Part shown: piece by piece, positions 17,587 to 25,738 of the stretch
How the letters are laid out: the number at the start of each line of letters is the position of its first letter
Numbering within the stretch: the stretch's first letter is position 1
NCBI RefSeq assembly: GCF_030403435.1
Contig: NZ_JAUEPH010000001.1
Location: forward strand, 620,001 to 684,000
Length of the DNA: 64,000 nt
Source: Algoriphagus sediminis
GTDB taxonomy: Bacteria > Bacteroidota > Bacteroidia > Cytophagales > Cyclobacteriaceae
Direction: 5' to 3'
Notes under the pieces: generated by a model
Seen by the model: only the letters and a program-made list of their open reading frames with translations
Databases searched by the model: none
What the model was told of the DNA's origin: nothing
Program-made: the position numbers and the translations under genes

Positions 17587-17622
17587 GTATTTGATTTTTG
17601 GGGTTTCACCCCAAATCGGATG

Positions 17623-17653
17623 CAAAGAAAATTATTTCTAACCCGCTTTCCAA
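17623..17653 (-). promoter_or_regulatory. Possible promoter of tRNA-Ser
   Basis: On the reverse strand TTG (17651-17653) is followed after 20 bases by TTTCTTTG (17623-17630), which differs from TAnnTTTG at one position. It lies about 37 bases before the tRNA 5' end. Confidence 0.45.
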
Positions 17654-17679
17654 GAATTACCAAGAAATAAGACAGAAAA

Positions 17680-18747
17680 CTAAGCGGTCATCTCACCCGC
17701 CAATGGAATGTCTAATTTTACTTTCACTTTTTCAGGATCTTTTTCCTGCCCCAATAAAAACATAAGCTTGGTTACAGCAGCTTCCGTGGTCATATCTGAG
17801 CCACTAATTACTCCAAGGTTTAGAAGTTCCTTACTTGTTTCATACCTACCTTGAATGACTCGACCACCATTACACTGGGATACATTTAGAATGATCAATC
17901 CTCTTTTTATACCCCTCTTCAGTGAATTCATAAACCAATCGTCACTGGGGCTATTTCCTGAACCATAGGTTTCCAAAACCACTCCTCGAAGCCCTTTAAT
18001 GGCAAAACTTGCGTCTATAATATCCTCTGTGATCCCGGGAAAAAGCTTCAAAATCATAACATGATTATCCAACACATTTTTTGTTTGGAGTTTTTTCCCT
18101 TCTTCGTAAGGCCGAATATAAGCCGTATTGTAGTCGATAACGATACCTGCCTCCGCCAGTGGAGGGTAATTTTCAGATTCAAATGCATCAAAATGAAGAC
18201 TTTGAACCTTTTTAGATCTATTACCCCTCAGGAGCATATGATTGAAAAACACACATACCTCAGGAACTATCGGACGGTCATCAATTTTTGAAGCGGCAAT
18301 TTCCAGGGAAGTCACCAAATTTTCTCGGGCATCAGACCTCATGGCGGAAATAGGCAACTGAGCACCGGTAAAAATGACCGGTTTATTCAGGCCTTCAAGC
18401 ATAAAACTGAGCATAGATGCTGAATAAGCCATGGTATCCGTACCGTGCAAAACTACAAACCCATCGTAGCTATCGTAGTTTTCCTGAATGATATAAGCCA
18501 TGTCTGACCACTGTACCGTAGTTACATTTGAGGAATCAATGGGTTCTGGAAATGAAATCACCGTAATAGCGATATTCATGGAGGAAATGATCGGAATCTT
18601 CTCCAAAATCTTCCCAAAGTTGAATGGAACCAAAGCCCCAGAGTCATCATAGGCCATACCCAGAGTACCTCCTGTGTAAATTATGAGCACAGAAGAATCA
18701 GTTGAGGCATTTGCGCCCGTCTTCAAGCGAACGATCTTGTAATTCAT
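17680..18747 (-). CDS. ansA: Type I L-asparaginase
   Basis: It hydrolyses L-asparagine to aspartate and ammonia. The 355 residues match the cytoplasmic type I (AnsA) family, with no signal peptide. The first catalytic Thr lies in IIYTGGTLGM (residues about 22-31). The second lies in VVLHGTDTMAYSASML (residues about 98-113). IFTGAQLPISAMRSDARENL, the conserved helix after it, is also present. It begins 12 bp after the TatD gene stop, within the leftward run from 23863. An asparaginase next to TatD is a neighbour pair I know from several Bacteroidota, but a functional link is not evident. Confidence 0.93.
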   Translation of the reverse strand: MNYKIVRLKTGANASTDSSVLIIYTGGTLGMAYDDSGALVPFNFGKILEKIPIISSMNIAITVISFPEPIDSSNVTTVQWSDMAYIIQENYDSYDGFVVLHGTDTMAYSASMLSFMLEGLNKPVIFTGAQLPISAMRSDARENLVTSLEIAASKIDDRPIVPEVCVFFNHMLLRGNRSKKVQSLHFDAFESENYPPLAEAGIVIDYNTAYIRPYEEGKKLQTKNVLDNHVMILKLFPGITEDIIDASFAIKGLRGVVLETYGSGNSPSDDWFMNSLKRGIKRGLIILNVSQCNGGRVIQGRYETSKELLNLGVISGSDMTTEAAVTKLMFLLGQEKDPEKVKVKLDIPLAGEMTA

Positions 18748-18759
18748 AAGGAAATCAGC

Positions 18760-19554
18760 TTAACCGTATTTTGATAATTCCGGTTCATACTCCTGAAATA
18801 ATTTCAATGCATTTAGCCTTGTTGATTCAGCCACCTCCTTCAATGGAATTTCCAAGAAATCAGCGACTTTTTGCGCGATCTCTGGAAGATACGCCGGAGT
18901 ATTTCGTTTTCCCCGATAGGGCACCGGCGCTAAATAAGGTGCATCAGTTTCCAAAACCAGATTATCCAAACTCAAATGGGGAATTACTTTGTCCAGACCT
19001 CCATTTTTAAAAGTTGCTACCCCTCCAATTCCTAGATAAAAACCCATTTCTATAATCTTCTCGGCTTGAGCTAAATCACCGGTGAAGCAATGAAAAACAC
19101 CCGTTAATCCCGCTTCAAACTCTTGGGATACAAGTACTATGGTTTCATCAATTGAGTCTCTACAATGTAGGACAATGGGCAAATTAAATTTCTTTGCCCA
19201 TCGGATTTGAACCCGAAGGGCTTGCTTTTGCGCTTCGAAAAGAGTTTTGTCCCAGTACAAATCTGTTCCTATTTCACCTACCGCCGCAAACTTTCTTTTT
19301 TCGAACCAAGGCTCCATCTCCTCCAAAACAGACTCCCAACCTTCTTTCACATCACAGGGATGTAAGCCCATCATAGGTATACAGAGTCCAGGGTAGTCTT
19401 TTTCTATTTGAAGCATTTGAGGAATAGACTCCAAATCAATATTAGGCATATAAATTCGCTCCACCCCAGCGTCCTTGATCTCCTCCATGGTTTCATGTAG
19501 ATCATGTTGGAATTTCTTCGAATAAATATGGGCGTGTGTGTCGATATAAGTCAT
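18760..19554 (-). CDS. tatD: TatD-family metal-dependent deoxyribonuclease
   Basis: A 264-residue TIM-barrel hydrolase. The metal-binding THAHIYS starts at residue 5. The Glu of GEIGTDLYW (about residue 97), His in LPIVLHCRDS, His in GVFHCFTGD and the terminal Asp in LVLETDAPYLAP complete the family metal site. Family members are 3'-5' DNA exonucleases or D-aminoacyl-tRNA-like hydrolases. The ATG overlaps the upstream glycosyltransferase stop by one base (TAATG), so translation is coupled. Confidence 0.93.
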   Translation of the reverse strand: MTYIDTHAHIYSKKFQHDLHETMEEIKDAGVERIYMPNIDLESIPQMLQIEKDYPGLCIPMMGLHPCDVKEGWESVLEEMEPWFEKRKFAAVGEIGTDLYWDKTLFEAQKQALRVQIRWAKKFNLPIVLHCRDSIDETIVLVSQEFEAGLTGVFHCFTGDLAQAEKIIEMGFYLGIGGVATFKNGGLDKVIPHLSLDNLVLETDAPYLAPVPYRGKRNTPAYLPEIAQKVADFLEIPLKEVAESTRLNALKLFQEYEPELSKYG

Positions 19555-20654
19555 TAATATTTTCTGGATTTCCAGACTATTTTACTTGGCCAAAAATAAT
19601 AAATGATACTTATGAGCCCGGTAAACAGCTGATAAAAGTCAAAAAGAAAAAGATACATTGGAGGAATTTTTCGGCCTGCTTTTGACGCAAATGAAATCAA
19701 ATAAATACTCTGAAGAAAGATTTTTAGAACCCATAGTGAAATTCCATAAAACGGCGAAATGAGAACAAGACCTATGATAGCAGGATAAAAAAGTAGCTCC
19801 AGACCTAGCAGAAATTGAATATACCATGGGAGGGTGACTACACCGGATAGCCATCTTTTCCTCTGTCTCAGGAAGTCTGACCAATTCTCCTCTGCCTTGG
19901 TATATGCCAGTATTTCAGCTGAAACCTGCTGACCTATTTTACCTCTATTCTTCAGAATTTTTTGGCTTAGTGCCAAATCTTCTGTGAGAGAATCTGACAA
20001 CCCTTCAAATCCACCACAGGCTTTGATTGATTCACGTCTTACAAGCATATTATTTCCAAGTCCCGTAAGACTAAGCCCCATATCACTCGTGACTTTTACT
20101 ATTCCTAAAGTGTGCCACCAGTCTACCTCTTGAAGTTTACCAAATAGAGTTTTGCTTCTAACTTGTGTCACTCCGAGCAGCATGTCCATTTCATCACCAA
20201 TAGCTGAAACGCCCTCCAGAATCCAGGTTTTGGGTACAACACAATCTGCATCAGTAAAGAAAAAAATTTCACCTTTTGCTTTCTTTGATAGAATGGCCAG
20301 CGCGTTGGACTTCCCATTTCCATGATAGATACCATTCTCTGATTCACTGATGGCTACAAAATTCCGATTTTGAACTTTGTCACACCAATTCTTGAGAATA
20401 GTCGCTGTGCTGTCCTTGCTCTGATCGTCAGCCATCCAAAAATCAATCTGTTCGGCAGGATAGTCTAATTCCTCCAAAGACTTCAATAGTTGTGGAAGAT
20501 GAACTTCTTCATTCCTTGAAGTCACCAAAACAGAAACCCTTTTAGGATTTTTATCCTCTGTATGATGGTTTTTCCAAAAAAAATGAAGTAGAAAGATCAG
20601 AACCAGAAACTGAAATGAAGCATAAACTGATAATCCCACGATCAAAAAAATCAT
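19554..20654 (-). CDS. Family 2 glycosyltransferase, membrane-anchored
   Basis: A 366-residue enzyme from ATG 20654; a TTG six codons upstream is less likely because the ATG forms an ATGA overlap with the deacetylase stop. One N-terminal helix precedes the GT-A domain (VSVLVTSRNEEVHLPQLLKSL), with DDQSKDST, the metal-binding TDADC, and the acceptor-site RQRKRWLSG near residue 260. Two or three hydrophobic segments close the protein. This is a processive-type layout, resembling enzymes that build exopolysaccharide or add sugars to membrane carriers. The neighbouring deacetylase supports polysaccharide work. Confidence 0.85.
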   Translation of the reverse strand: MIFLIVGLSVYASFQFLVLIFLLHFFWKNHHTEDKNPKRVSVLVTSRNEEVHLPQLLKSLEELDYPAEQIDFWMADDQSKDSTATILKNWCDKVQNRNFVAISESENGIYHGNGKSNALAILSKKAKGEIFFFTDADCVVPKTWILEGVSAIGDEMDMLLGVTQVRSKTLFGKLQEVDWWHTLGIVKVTSDMGLSLTGLGNNMLVRRESIKACGGFEGLSDSLTEDLALSQKILKNRGKIGQQVSAEILAYTKAEENWSDFLRQRKRWLSGVVTLPWYIQFLLGLELLFYPAIIGLVLISPFYGISLWVLKIFLQSIYLISFASKAGRKIPPMYLFLFDFYQLFTGLISIIYYFWPSKIVWKSRKY

Positions 20655-21277
20655 AATGCAGCCGTCTTCCAATTATTGTCGTGAAGGTAATCCAGGTAGT
20701 TCAGTAGGACCTTTGGAAGCATTTCGCGGGTTTTTTGCTGATCATGAAAAAGAACGATGGATCCCGGACGAGAATATTTCTTTGTTTTTTCAAGAACCTG
20801 TTGGGGTGATATTCCTTTCTGATAATCTCCAGAAAGCACATCCCACATTGTCACTTTCATCTGAAGAGAAACTTCCTTGGCTTGAAAGGACGATATAAGG
20901 CCATAAGGAGGCCTGAAAAACTCAGGAGAAACCTGTAAAGTATCTTGAATGATTTTCGTGCATTCCTCCACATTCTCTAAATAGTCACGATTAGAAGTTC
21001 TCCATCCGTTTAAGTGGTTAAACGTATGGTTCGCCACAGTATGCCCCTCTCCTGCCACTCTCTTAGCTAAATCCGGATACTTTCTGACATTGTCTCCAAC
21101 CATAAAAAAAGTGGCTTTCATTCCTCTTTGTGCCAAAATATCCAAAACATAATCGGTGACACCGGGAACTGGTCCGTCGTCAAAAGTCAGGTAGATCTCG
21201 TCTTGGCTATTCTCTTTTCGCCAAAGTCGATTCGGGTAAATCCTTTGGGTCCAGCTAGGTACAAAATGCCAGGCCAT
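20651..21277 (-). CDS. Polysaccharide deacetylase (NodB homology domain)
   Basis: A 208-residue CE4-family enzyme removing N- or O-acetyl groups from a polysaccharide. It has the catalytic TFDDGP (residues about 32-37), the metal ligands in HTVANHTFNH, RPPYG for the active-site groove, and SIVLFHDQ near the end. There is no clear signal peptide, so it may act at the cytoplasmic face. Its stop overlaps the start of the next glycosyltransferase gene and it abuts the PP2C gene with no gap. Confidence 0.88.
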   Translation of the reverse strand: MAWHFVPSWTQRIYPNRLWRKENSQDEIYLTFDDGPVPGVTDYVLDILAQRGMKATFFMVGDNVRKYPDLAKRVAGEGHTVANHTFNHLNGWRTSNRDYLENVEECTKIIQDTLQVSPEFFRPPYGLISSFQAKEVSLQMKVTMWDVLSGDYQKGISPQQVLEKTKKYSRPGSIVLFHDQQKTREMLPKVLLNYLDYLHDNNWKTAAL

Positions 21278-22486
21278 CTATTCAATCTTAATACTAAGAA
21301 GTGTCAAGTCGTCTTTCAGCGGGGTGAAGCCTGTAAACGTCTGGATTTCTTGAATGAAATTAGCATGAAACTCCTTGGGTTCTACATCTGAAAAATAGTT
21401 CACCAGAGTCTTTAACCGTTCTTCTCCGAACTCCTCATCTTTTCTATTCACCGCTTCGGTCACCCCATCTGTATAAAGGTGAATGTAGAATTGTTCCACA
21501 TCTTTAATCGTATCAATCTCCAAAAAAGGCAACTCTTCGAATGCACCCAAAATTGTAGTCCCTGCATTTAATTCCCTACATTCTTTTTCTTTTGGAAGAC
21601 AAAGCAAAGGGGGATTATGACCGGCATTCCCGTAGGTGAAAGTTTTCTTTCTTCTGTCAAAACAACCAAGAAAAAAAGTGATAAAGCGTTCCCCTTGGGT
21701 GTTCTCAAATAGAGTATAATTCAATTGATGAAGAATGGTCTTCATATCCGCATTACTCCTGAGTAATGTCCGTAAAGTCGCTTGGAAATTCGACATCAAG
21801 AGCGCTGCTGAAATTCCTTTCCCAGAAACATCCGCAACGCAAAAATAAACCAGCTCATTTTTAATCACCAAGTCGTAATAATCCCCACCTACCTGCCGAA
21901 AGGGAAAATAGGTCACCTGAGCCTTGATCTCTTCATTATATGGGAGCTCAGCTGGAAAAAGCATCTGCTGAACCCGACTGGCAATGGAAATTTCCCTGTT
22001 CACCACTTCCTGCTCCAATTGCTTTCGGGCAAAACGCTTATTTTCAAGTGCCACCACTAAAATATTGGACAAAGCCTTCGTAAAGTCCAGATCGAACCCC
22101 GCTTCCTTATCCTTTCTGGTCAAAAGCAAAATAGCCAGAATCTTATCCTTATGATAAACAGGCAGATTAATTTCCAAATCGCCAAAAGAGTATTCTTCAG
22201 CCAGGTGGATTTTCATCTCTCCACTCTTTTTATCCACCTCAATATCATCTGGATCAATAGAAAATGGTGGATCTCCTTTCACCCCATGCTGAATTTTTTG
22301 CTCAAAAAGCCCGTCATTCAAAACATATAAAATCAAGGACTTAATATTCAGGTGGACCAAGCAGGTAAACTTGAATATCTCCGCCAAAACGGATTCGGGT
22401 TGATTTTCATTGATCGCCTGAGTAATCTCCAATAAAGATTTTAACTCCAGTTCTTTACGTTGATATTTGAAGGTTTCTGCTGCCAA
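21278..22486 (-). CDS. GAF-domain PP2C-type serine phosphatase (RsbU/SpoIIE-like)
   Basis: A 402-residue cytoplasmic phosphatase. Residues about 1-150 fit a GAF-type sensor domain. A helical linker (KQLEQEVVNREISIASRVQQ) leads to the SpoIIE-type PP2C core with the metal-binding QVGGDYYDL, VADVSGKGISAALLMS and GNAGHNPPLL motifs, and a terminal acid in LKDDLTLL. Such proteins act in partner-switching control of sigma factors or other targets. No anti-sigma factor or STAS protein is nearby. The start is TTG, one base after the stop of the 83-residue gene, and no in-frame ATG precedes the conserved region. Confidence 0.88.
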   Translation of the reverse strand: MAAETFKYQRKELELKSLLEITQAINENQPESVLAEIFKFTCLVHLNIKSLILYVLNDGLFEQKIQHGVKGDPPFSIDPDDIEVDKKSGEMKIHLAEEYSFGDLEINLPVYHKDKILAILLLTRKDKEAGFDLDFTKALSNILVVALENKRFARKQLEQEVVNREISIASRVQQMLFPAELPYNEEIKAQVTYFPFRQVGGDYYDLVIKNELVYFCVADVSGKGISAALLMSNFQATLRTLLRSNADMKTILHQLNYTLFENTQGERFITFFLGCFDRRKKTFTYGNAGHNPPLLCLPKEKECRELNAGTTILGAFEELPFLEIDTIKDVEQFYIHLYTDGVTEAVNRKDEEFGEERLKTLVNYFSDVEPKEFHANFIQEIQTFTGFTPLKDDLTLLSIKIE

Positions 22487-22487
22487 A

Positions 22488-22739
22488 CTATCCCATATTA
22501 TGTTTCATTAGACCTTCCTTTGTGGCTAAATACATGAAAGTTGTCCCGTTGATTTTTAAATCTATTTTATCAAAAAGCTCTTCATCAGGACTTTTCAAAA
22601 CTTTAACCCAGCCTTCATCGACCAGACTCTGCAAAACTCCGATCAAATGATCATCCGCCCACCCCAGGGTCTCCCTCAGGTAGTCAAAATCCTGCACAAA
22701 GTACAGCTCATCGATAAGATCAAATTGATCGTCATTCAT
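22488..22739 (-). CDS. Small protein of unknown function upstream of the PP2C phosphatase
   Basis: An 83-residue acidic soluble protein. The pattern of three predicted helices (LIDELYFVQDFDYLRETL, DDHLIGVLQSLVDEGW, and a C-terminal ATKEGLMKHN) separated by short turns looks like a winged-helix-type fold, but it has no basic recognition helix. It lies 1 base from the phosphatase gene and 5 bp from the glycosyltransferase gene, so it is probably a partner of the phosphatase. That link is inferred from coupling alone. Confidence 0.6.
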   Translation of the reverse strand: MNDDQFDLIDELYFVQDFDYLRETLGWADDHLIGVLQSLVDEGWVKVLKSPDEELFDKIDLKINGTTFMYLATKEGLMKHNMG

Positions 22740-22744
22740 ATCAG

Positions 22745-23863
22745 CTAGACAAAATTAGGGTTTCTATTTATTTCCCTTCCTTTCCATTCTATTTTTCCTG
22801 AGAAAGTCCGGCCCACCACTCCAAGCACGAAAACCGGATGGATAAGCCCTGTGAAAACATAATGCCAAAAAGCTGGCTTCAAATCGAAAGTTTGAAGAAC
22901 TTTTCTCAAGGCTAAAAATTCACCCAATATTTTGATCGCCCAGATTAAAAGGAATTGGGTAAATGTCAAAGCACCGGAAAATAGAAAAATGAAAGAAGCT
23001 AACCAGATTATCTGCAATAAAGCACTTGAAATTGCAGTAAGACGGTGAACAAAATCTTTATTTTGGCTCCACTTTCCTGCCCAGCGTACACGTTGGGAAA
23101 TCAGCGATTTTAGGCTAGAATAAGGCTTTGTTAGAACCAAATTATAATCACTGACTTGATATTTCACGGAATGATTTCCAAAGTGCTCCACCACTTTCTT
23201 TAAAAGAAACTCATCGTCTCCTGAGGGCTCTTCAAGATTTCCTTTGAAACCCTCCACTTTCTGGAAAGCTGATTTTCTATATGCGAGATTTGCCGCGCTG
23301 CACATTAGAGGATTTCCTTGTTCAAATGAGACCTGGGTTGTCAGTAAAATGCTAGCCCACTCGATAAGCTCAAAAGAAAAAGCATGACCTTGATATTCTG
23401 GTAAGACGGGGCCAGCCACTAGTTGGATAGCAGTGTCTGAAAAGCCAATAACCATTTCTTTTACCCATTCGGGGTGCACTTGACAGTCAGCATCTGAGGT
23501 CAAAATAATTTCTCCCTTGGCGATTTTGACCCCAGACATGAGGGCCTCCTTTTTTCCAAAACCCGAATTAGAAATCAGTTGAAATCCGGCTTTGCCATTT
23601 ATGGCGGCAGAAATTAAGTCATAGGTTCTATCCTCACTTTGGTCATCGACTAAAATGATTTCAAGATCTTCATAATCAAGCCTAAAAAGATGTTCCAAAA
23701 GCCCTTGTACATTCTTTTCCTCATTTCTGCATGGTATAATTAATGAAACTGAGAGTGATTTTTCAAGGCTATTTACTCCTTGCTTTCCCTGCCACTTAAA
23801 GGCCATCCATAGCAACAAGCCGAAATAACCCAAACATAAAAAGGCATAAAAAAACAACATCAT
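22745..23863 (-). CDS. Family 2 glycosyltransferase, membrane-anchored
   Basis: A 372-residue enzyme from ATG 23863; a GTG at 23878 is also possible but lies 2 bp from the divergent ruvC start. It has an N-terminal helix, the GT-A nucleotide-sugar fold (SVSLIIPCRNEEKNVQGLL), DDQSEDRTYDL, the metal-binding TSDADCQ and the QRVRWAGKW motif typical of processive enzymes. C-terminal hydrophobic segments follow. It shares this layout with the glycosyltransferase at 19554-20654, and the two may act in one pathway with the deacetylase. Confidence 0.83.
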   Translation of the reverse strand: MMLFFYAFLCLGYFGLLLWMAFKWQGKQGVNSLEKSLSVSLIIPCRNEEKNVQGLLEHLFRLDYEDLEIILVDDQSEDRTYDLISAAINGKAGFQLISNSGFGKKEALMSGVKIAKGEIILTSDADCQVHPEWVKEMVIGFSDTAIQLVAGPVLPEYQGHAFSFELIEWASILLTTQVSFEQGNPLMCSAANLAYRKSAFQKVEGFKGNLEEPSGDDEFLLKKVVEHFGNHSVKYQVSDYNLVLTKPYSSLKSLISQRVRWAGKWSQNKDFVHRLTAISSALLQIIWLASFIFLFSGALTFTQFLLIWAIKILGEFLALRKVLQTFDLKPAFWHYVFTGLIHPVFVLGVVGRTFSGKIEWKGREINRNPNFV

Positions 23864-23880
23864 TACAGTATCTTGCACAC

Positions 23881-24456
23881 GTGAGTAAAGCTCAGAAAAA
23901 TGCCTTAAAGGAAAAAATTATCTTGGGAATAGACCCGGGCACCAATGTCATGGGTTATGCGCTGATTAAGACCACTGGCAAAAATTACGAAATCATACAA
24001 TACGGTGTAATCCAACTCAAAAAGTATGGAAGCCATGAATTAAAGCTCAAAAAAATATTTGAGCGAATTTCTTCCATTATTGAGGATTTTGTCCCGGATT
24101 CGGTCGCTCTGGAGGCTCCTTTTTATGGAGCCAATGTTCAGTCTATGCTGAAGTTGGGTCGTGCTCAGGGAGTGGCAATGGCAGCGGCTTTATCACGGGA
24201 AATCCCGATTACAGAATATTCTCCGAAAAAAGTAAAGCAGTCGGTGACCGGAAATGGTAATGCCTCGAAAGAGCAAGTAGCCGCGATGCTTCAAACTCTT
24301 TTTTCTCTAAAAGAATTACCGACTTATCTTGATGCCACTGATGCCTTGGCGGTTGCCCTTTGTCATCATTTTCATGAAGGAAGAGTGCAGAGTCGCGGCC
24401 GAAGCAAAGGATGGAAATCTTTTGTCGAAGACAACCCTGATCGGGTGAAGAAATAG
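23881..24456 (+). CDS. ruvC: Holliday junction endodeoxyribonuclease RuvC
   Basis: It cuts Holliday junctions symmetrically after RuvAB branch migration. The 191-residue product has the first catalytic Asp in ILGIDPGTNVMGYALI (residues about 14-29), the catalytic Glu in ALEAPFYG, and the C-terminal acids in DATDALAVALCHH. The start is GTG and no ATG is available before the catalytic core. A basic tail (SRGRSKGWKSF) is an extension beyond the E. coli protein. ruvA and ruvB are not adjacent. Confidence 0.95.
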   Translation: MSKAQKNALKEKIILGIDPGTNVMGYALIKTTGKNYEIIQYGVIQLKKYGSHELKLKKIFERISSIIEDFVPDSVALEAPFYGANVQSMLKLGRAQGVAMAAALSREIPITEYSPKKVKQSVTGNGNASKEQVAAMLQTLFSLKELPTYLDATDALAVALCHHFHEGRVQSRGRSKGWKSFVEDNPDRVKK

Positions 24457-24463
24457 CAGTGGG

Positions 24464-25015
24464 TTAGTAGAAATCCCAGCCCACCGAAAGCTTGAAGACC
24501 CGATTATTCACATTGGTGTCAAAGTAATTTAGACTGGTCAGACCAAAGTCATAGCTAGCCTGGGCGTTGATCCCCCATGGCAAAGAAACACCAAGCCCCA
24601 CAACTCCAGCAATATCATATCCTCGTATAATTTCTGTACTTGTATTGGTGTCTGTCCCATCGGTATATTTTCGGGAGACTAGAATTGATCCCTGTGGTCC
24701 TGCAAAGACATTTAGGGAGGGGAGAAAATTCAGGCGAAACAAAACAGGAACGTCTACATAGCTAAGCTTCTCATCAATTTTAGCTCCAGATTGGCCATCA
24801 TTTGTTTCATATCCTTTTTGTGCAAATTGCAATCCTGGCTCAATAGAGAAGAAACCAACATCGGCCCTGTAATAGCCCCCAACGTGGAATCCAGACTTGT
24901 TTCTGAAATTGGTGTCTTCGAAATTTGCGGAGCTGTATCCGGCTCGAACTCCAAACTGAGCATGTGCGGACTGAAGCAGTCCAAAGGCGAGCAACACTAA
25001 GAATATTTTTTTCAT
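24464..25015 (-). CDS. Outer-membrane beta-barrel protein
   Basis: A 183-residue protein with a signal peptide ending SAHAQ (residues 16-20). It has alternating strands with a PorT/Omp-like pattern, including EPGLQFAQKGYE and YVDVPVLFRLNF, which are common in Bacteroidota porin-family barrels. It ends in an aromatic-rich strand (SVGWDFY). It is convergent with ruvC, with only 7 bp between. The cargo or role is unknown. It is distinct in length from the barrel at 562-1311. Confidence 0.75.
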   Translation of the reverse strand: MKKIFLVLLAFGLLQSAHAQFGVRAGYSSANFEDTNFRNKSGFHVGGYYRADVGFFSIEPGLQFAQKGYETNDGQSGAKIDEKLSYVDVPVLFRLNFLPSLNVFAGPQGSILVSRKYTDGTDTNTSTEIIRGYDIAGVVGLGVSLPWGINAQASYDFGLTSLNYFDTNVNNRVFKLSVGWDFY

Positions 25016-25098
25016 CTATTCCAATTATTTAAATTGAGGGTAAAACTAACTCTACATTTTTGAAAATTCCGGTTGTGGGGTAATTTTTTATAAAGAAC

Positions 25099-25662
25099 AT
25101 GGCAAGCTTAGAAAGAATTTTAGAGACCTTCCCGAACGTCAGCAATGAAGCAGTCAGCGCATTTGAATCAAAATTTGAGCCGATTACTTTCCAGAAGGGT
25201 GAATTATTAGAAAAAGAGGGACAAGTATCAAACCACCTGTACTTCATCGAAGAGGGTGCAGCGAGAAGTTATTACATCCGTGAAAAGCGAGATATAACGA
25301 TTTCGTTTAGTCTGGAAGGTGAATTTGTGACTTCCATGTATTCATTCGTGACTAGAAAACCTTCCTATGAATTTATCGAATGCATTGAGAAATCACAATG
25401 CCACAGAATCCTTCATGAAGACCTTCAAAGGTTATTTCTGGAATTTCCAGAAATCGAACATACTTATCGGCTGATTTTGGAGAAATATTATATCGCGCTG
25501 GAAGAGCAACTGATGTTCACCAAGTTCAAATCCGCAAAAGATCGATATCTGGAATTAATTGAAAACCGTCCAAAAATAATTCAAAAGGCCTCCGTAGGCC
25601 AAATAGCCTCCTATCTGGACATGAGTATAGAAACCCTTTCCAGGGTCAGATCTAAAATTTAG
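25099..25662 (+). CDS. Crp/Fnr-family transcriptional regulator
   Basis: A 187-residue protein with an N-terminal cyclic-nucleotide-binding beta-roll (FQKGELLEKEGQVSNHLYFIEEG) and a helical dimerisation segment. The C-terminal helix-turn-helix (ASVGQIASYLDMSIETLSRVRSK, residues about 163-185) matches the Crp family. It lacks the Cys set of Fnr. It belongs to the short Bacteroidota branch lacking the full cAMP phosphate pocket, so the effector is uncertain. It is followed 76 bp later by the beta-helix gene on the same strand and may control it. Confidence 0.85.
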   Translation: MASLERILETFPNVSNEAVSAFESKFEPITFQKGELLEKEGQVSNHLYFIEEGAARSYYIREKRDITISFSLEGEFVTSMYSFVTRKPSYEFIECIEKSQCHRILHEDLQRLFLEFPEIEHTYRLILEKYYIALEEQLMFTKFKSAKDRYLELIENRPKIIQKASVGQIASYLDMSIETLSRVRSKI

Positions 25663-25738
25663 TTATTTTGATTTTAGTCAATGCTTAAGGCTTAGTCATT
25701 CTCTAAATTTGCTGAAACACTTTCCCCAAGCATTTATT

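Noticed and set aside
17594..17616. Hairpin TTTGGGGT/ACCCCAAA upstream of tRNA-Ser as an ansA terminator
   Set aside because: No T-run follows on the ansA strand, and it overlaps the tRNA leader, so the role is unclear.
17339..17663. Open reading frames of 70-100 codons on both strands over the tRNA-Ser region
   Set aside because: They run across the tRNA cloverleaf and its terminator and have no family-like content.
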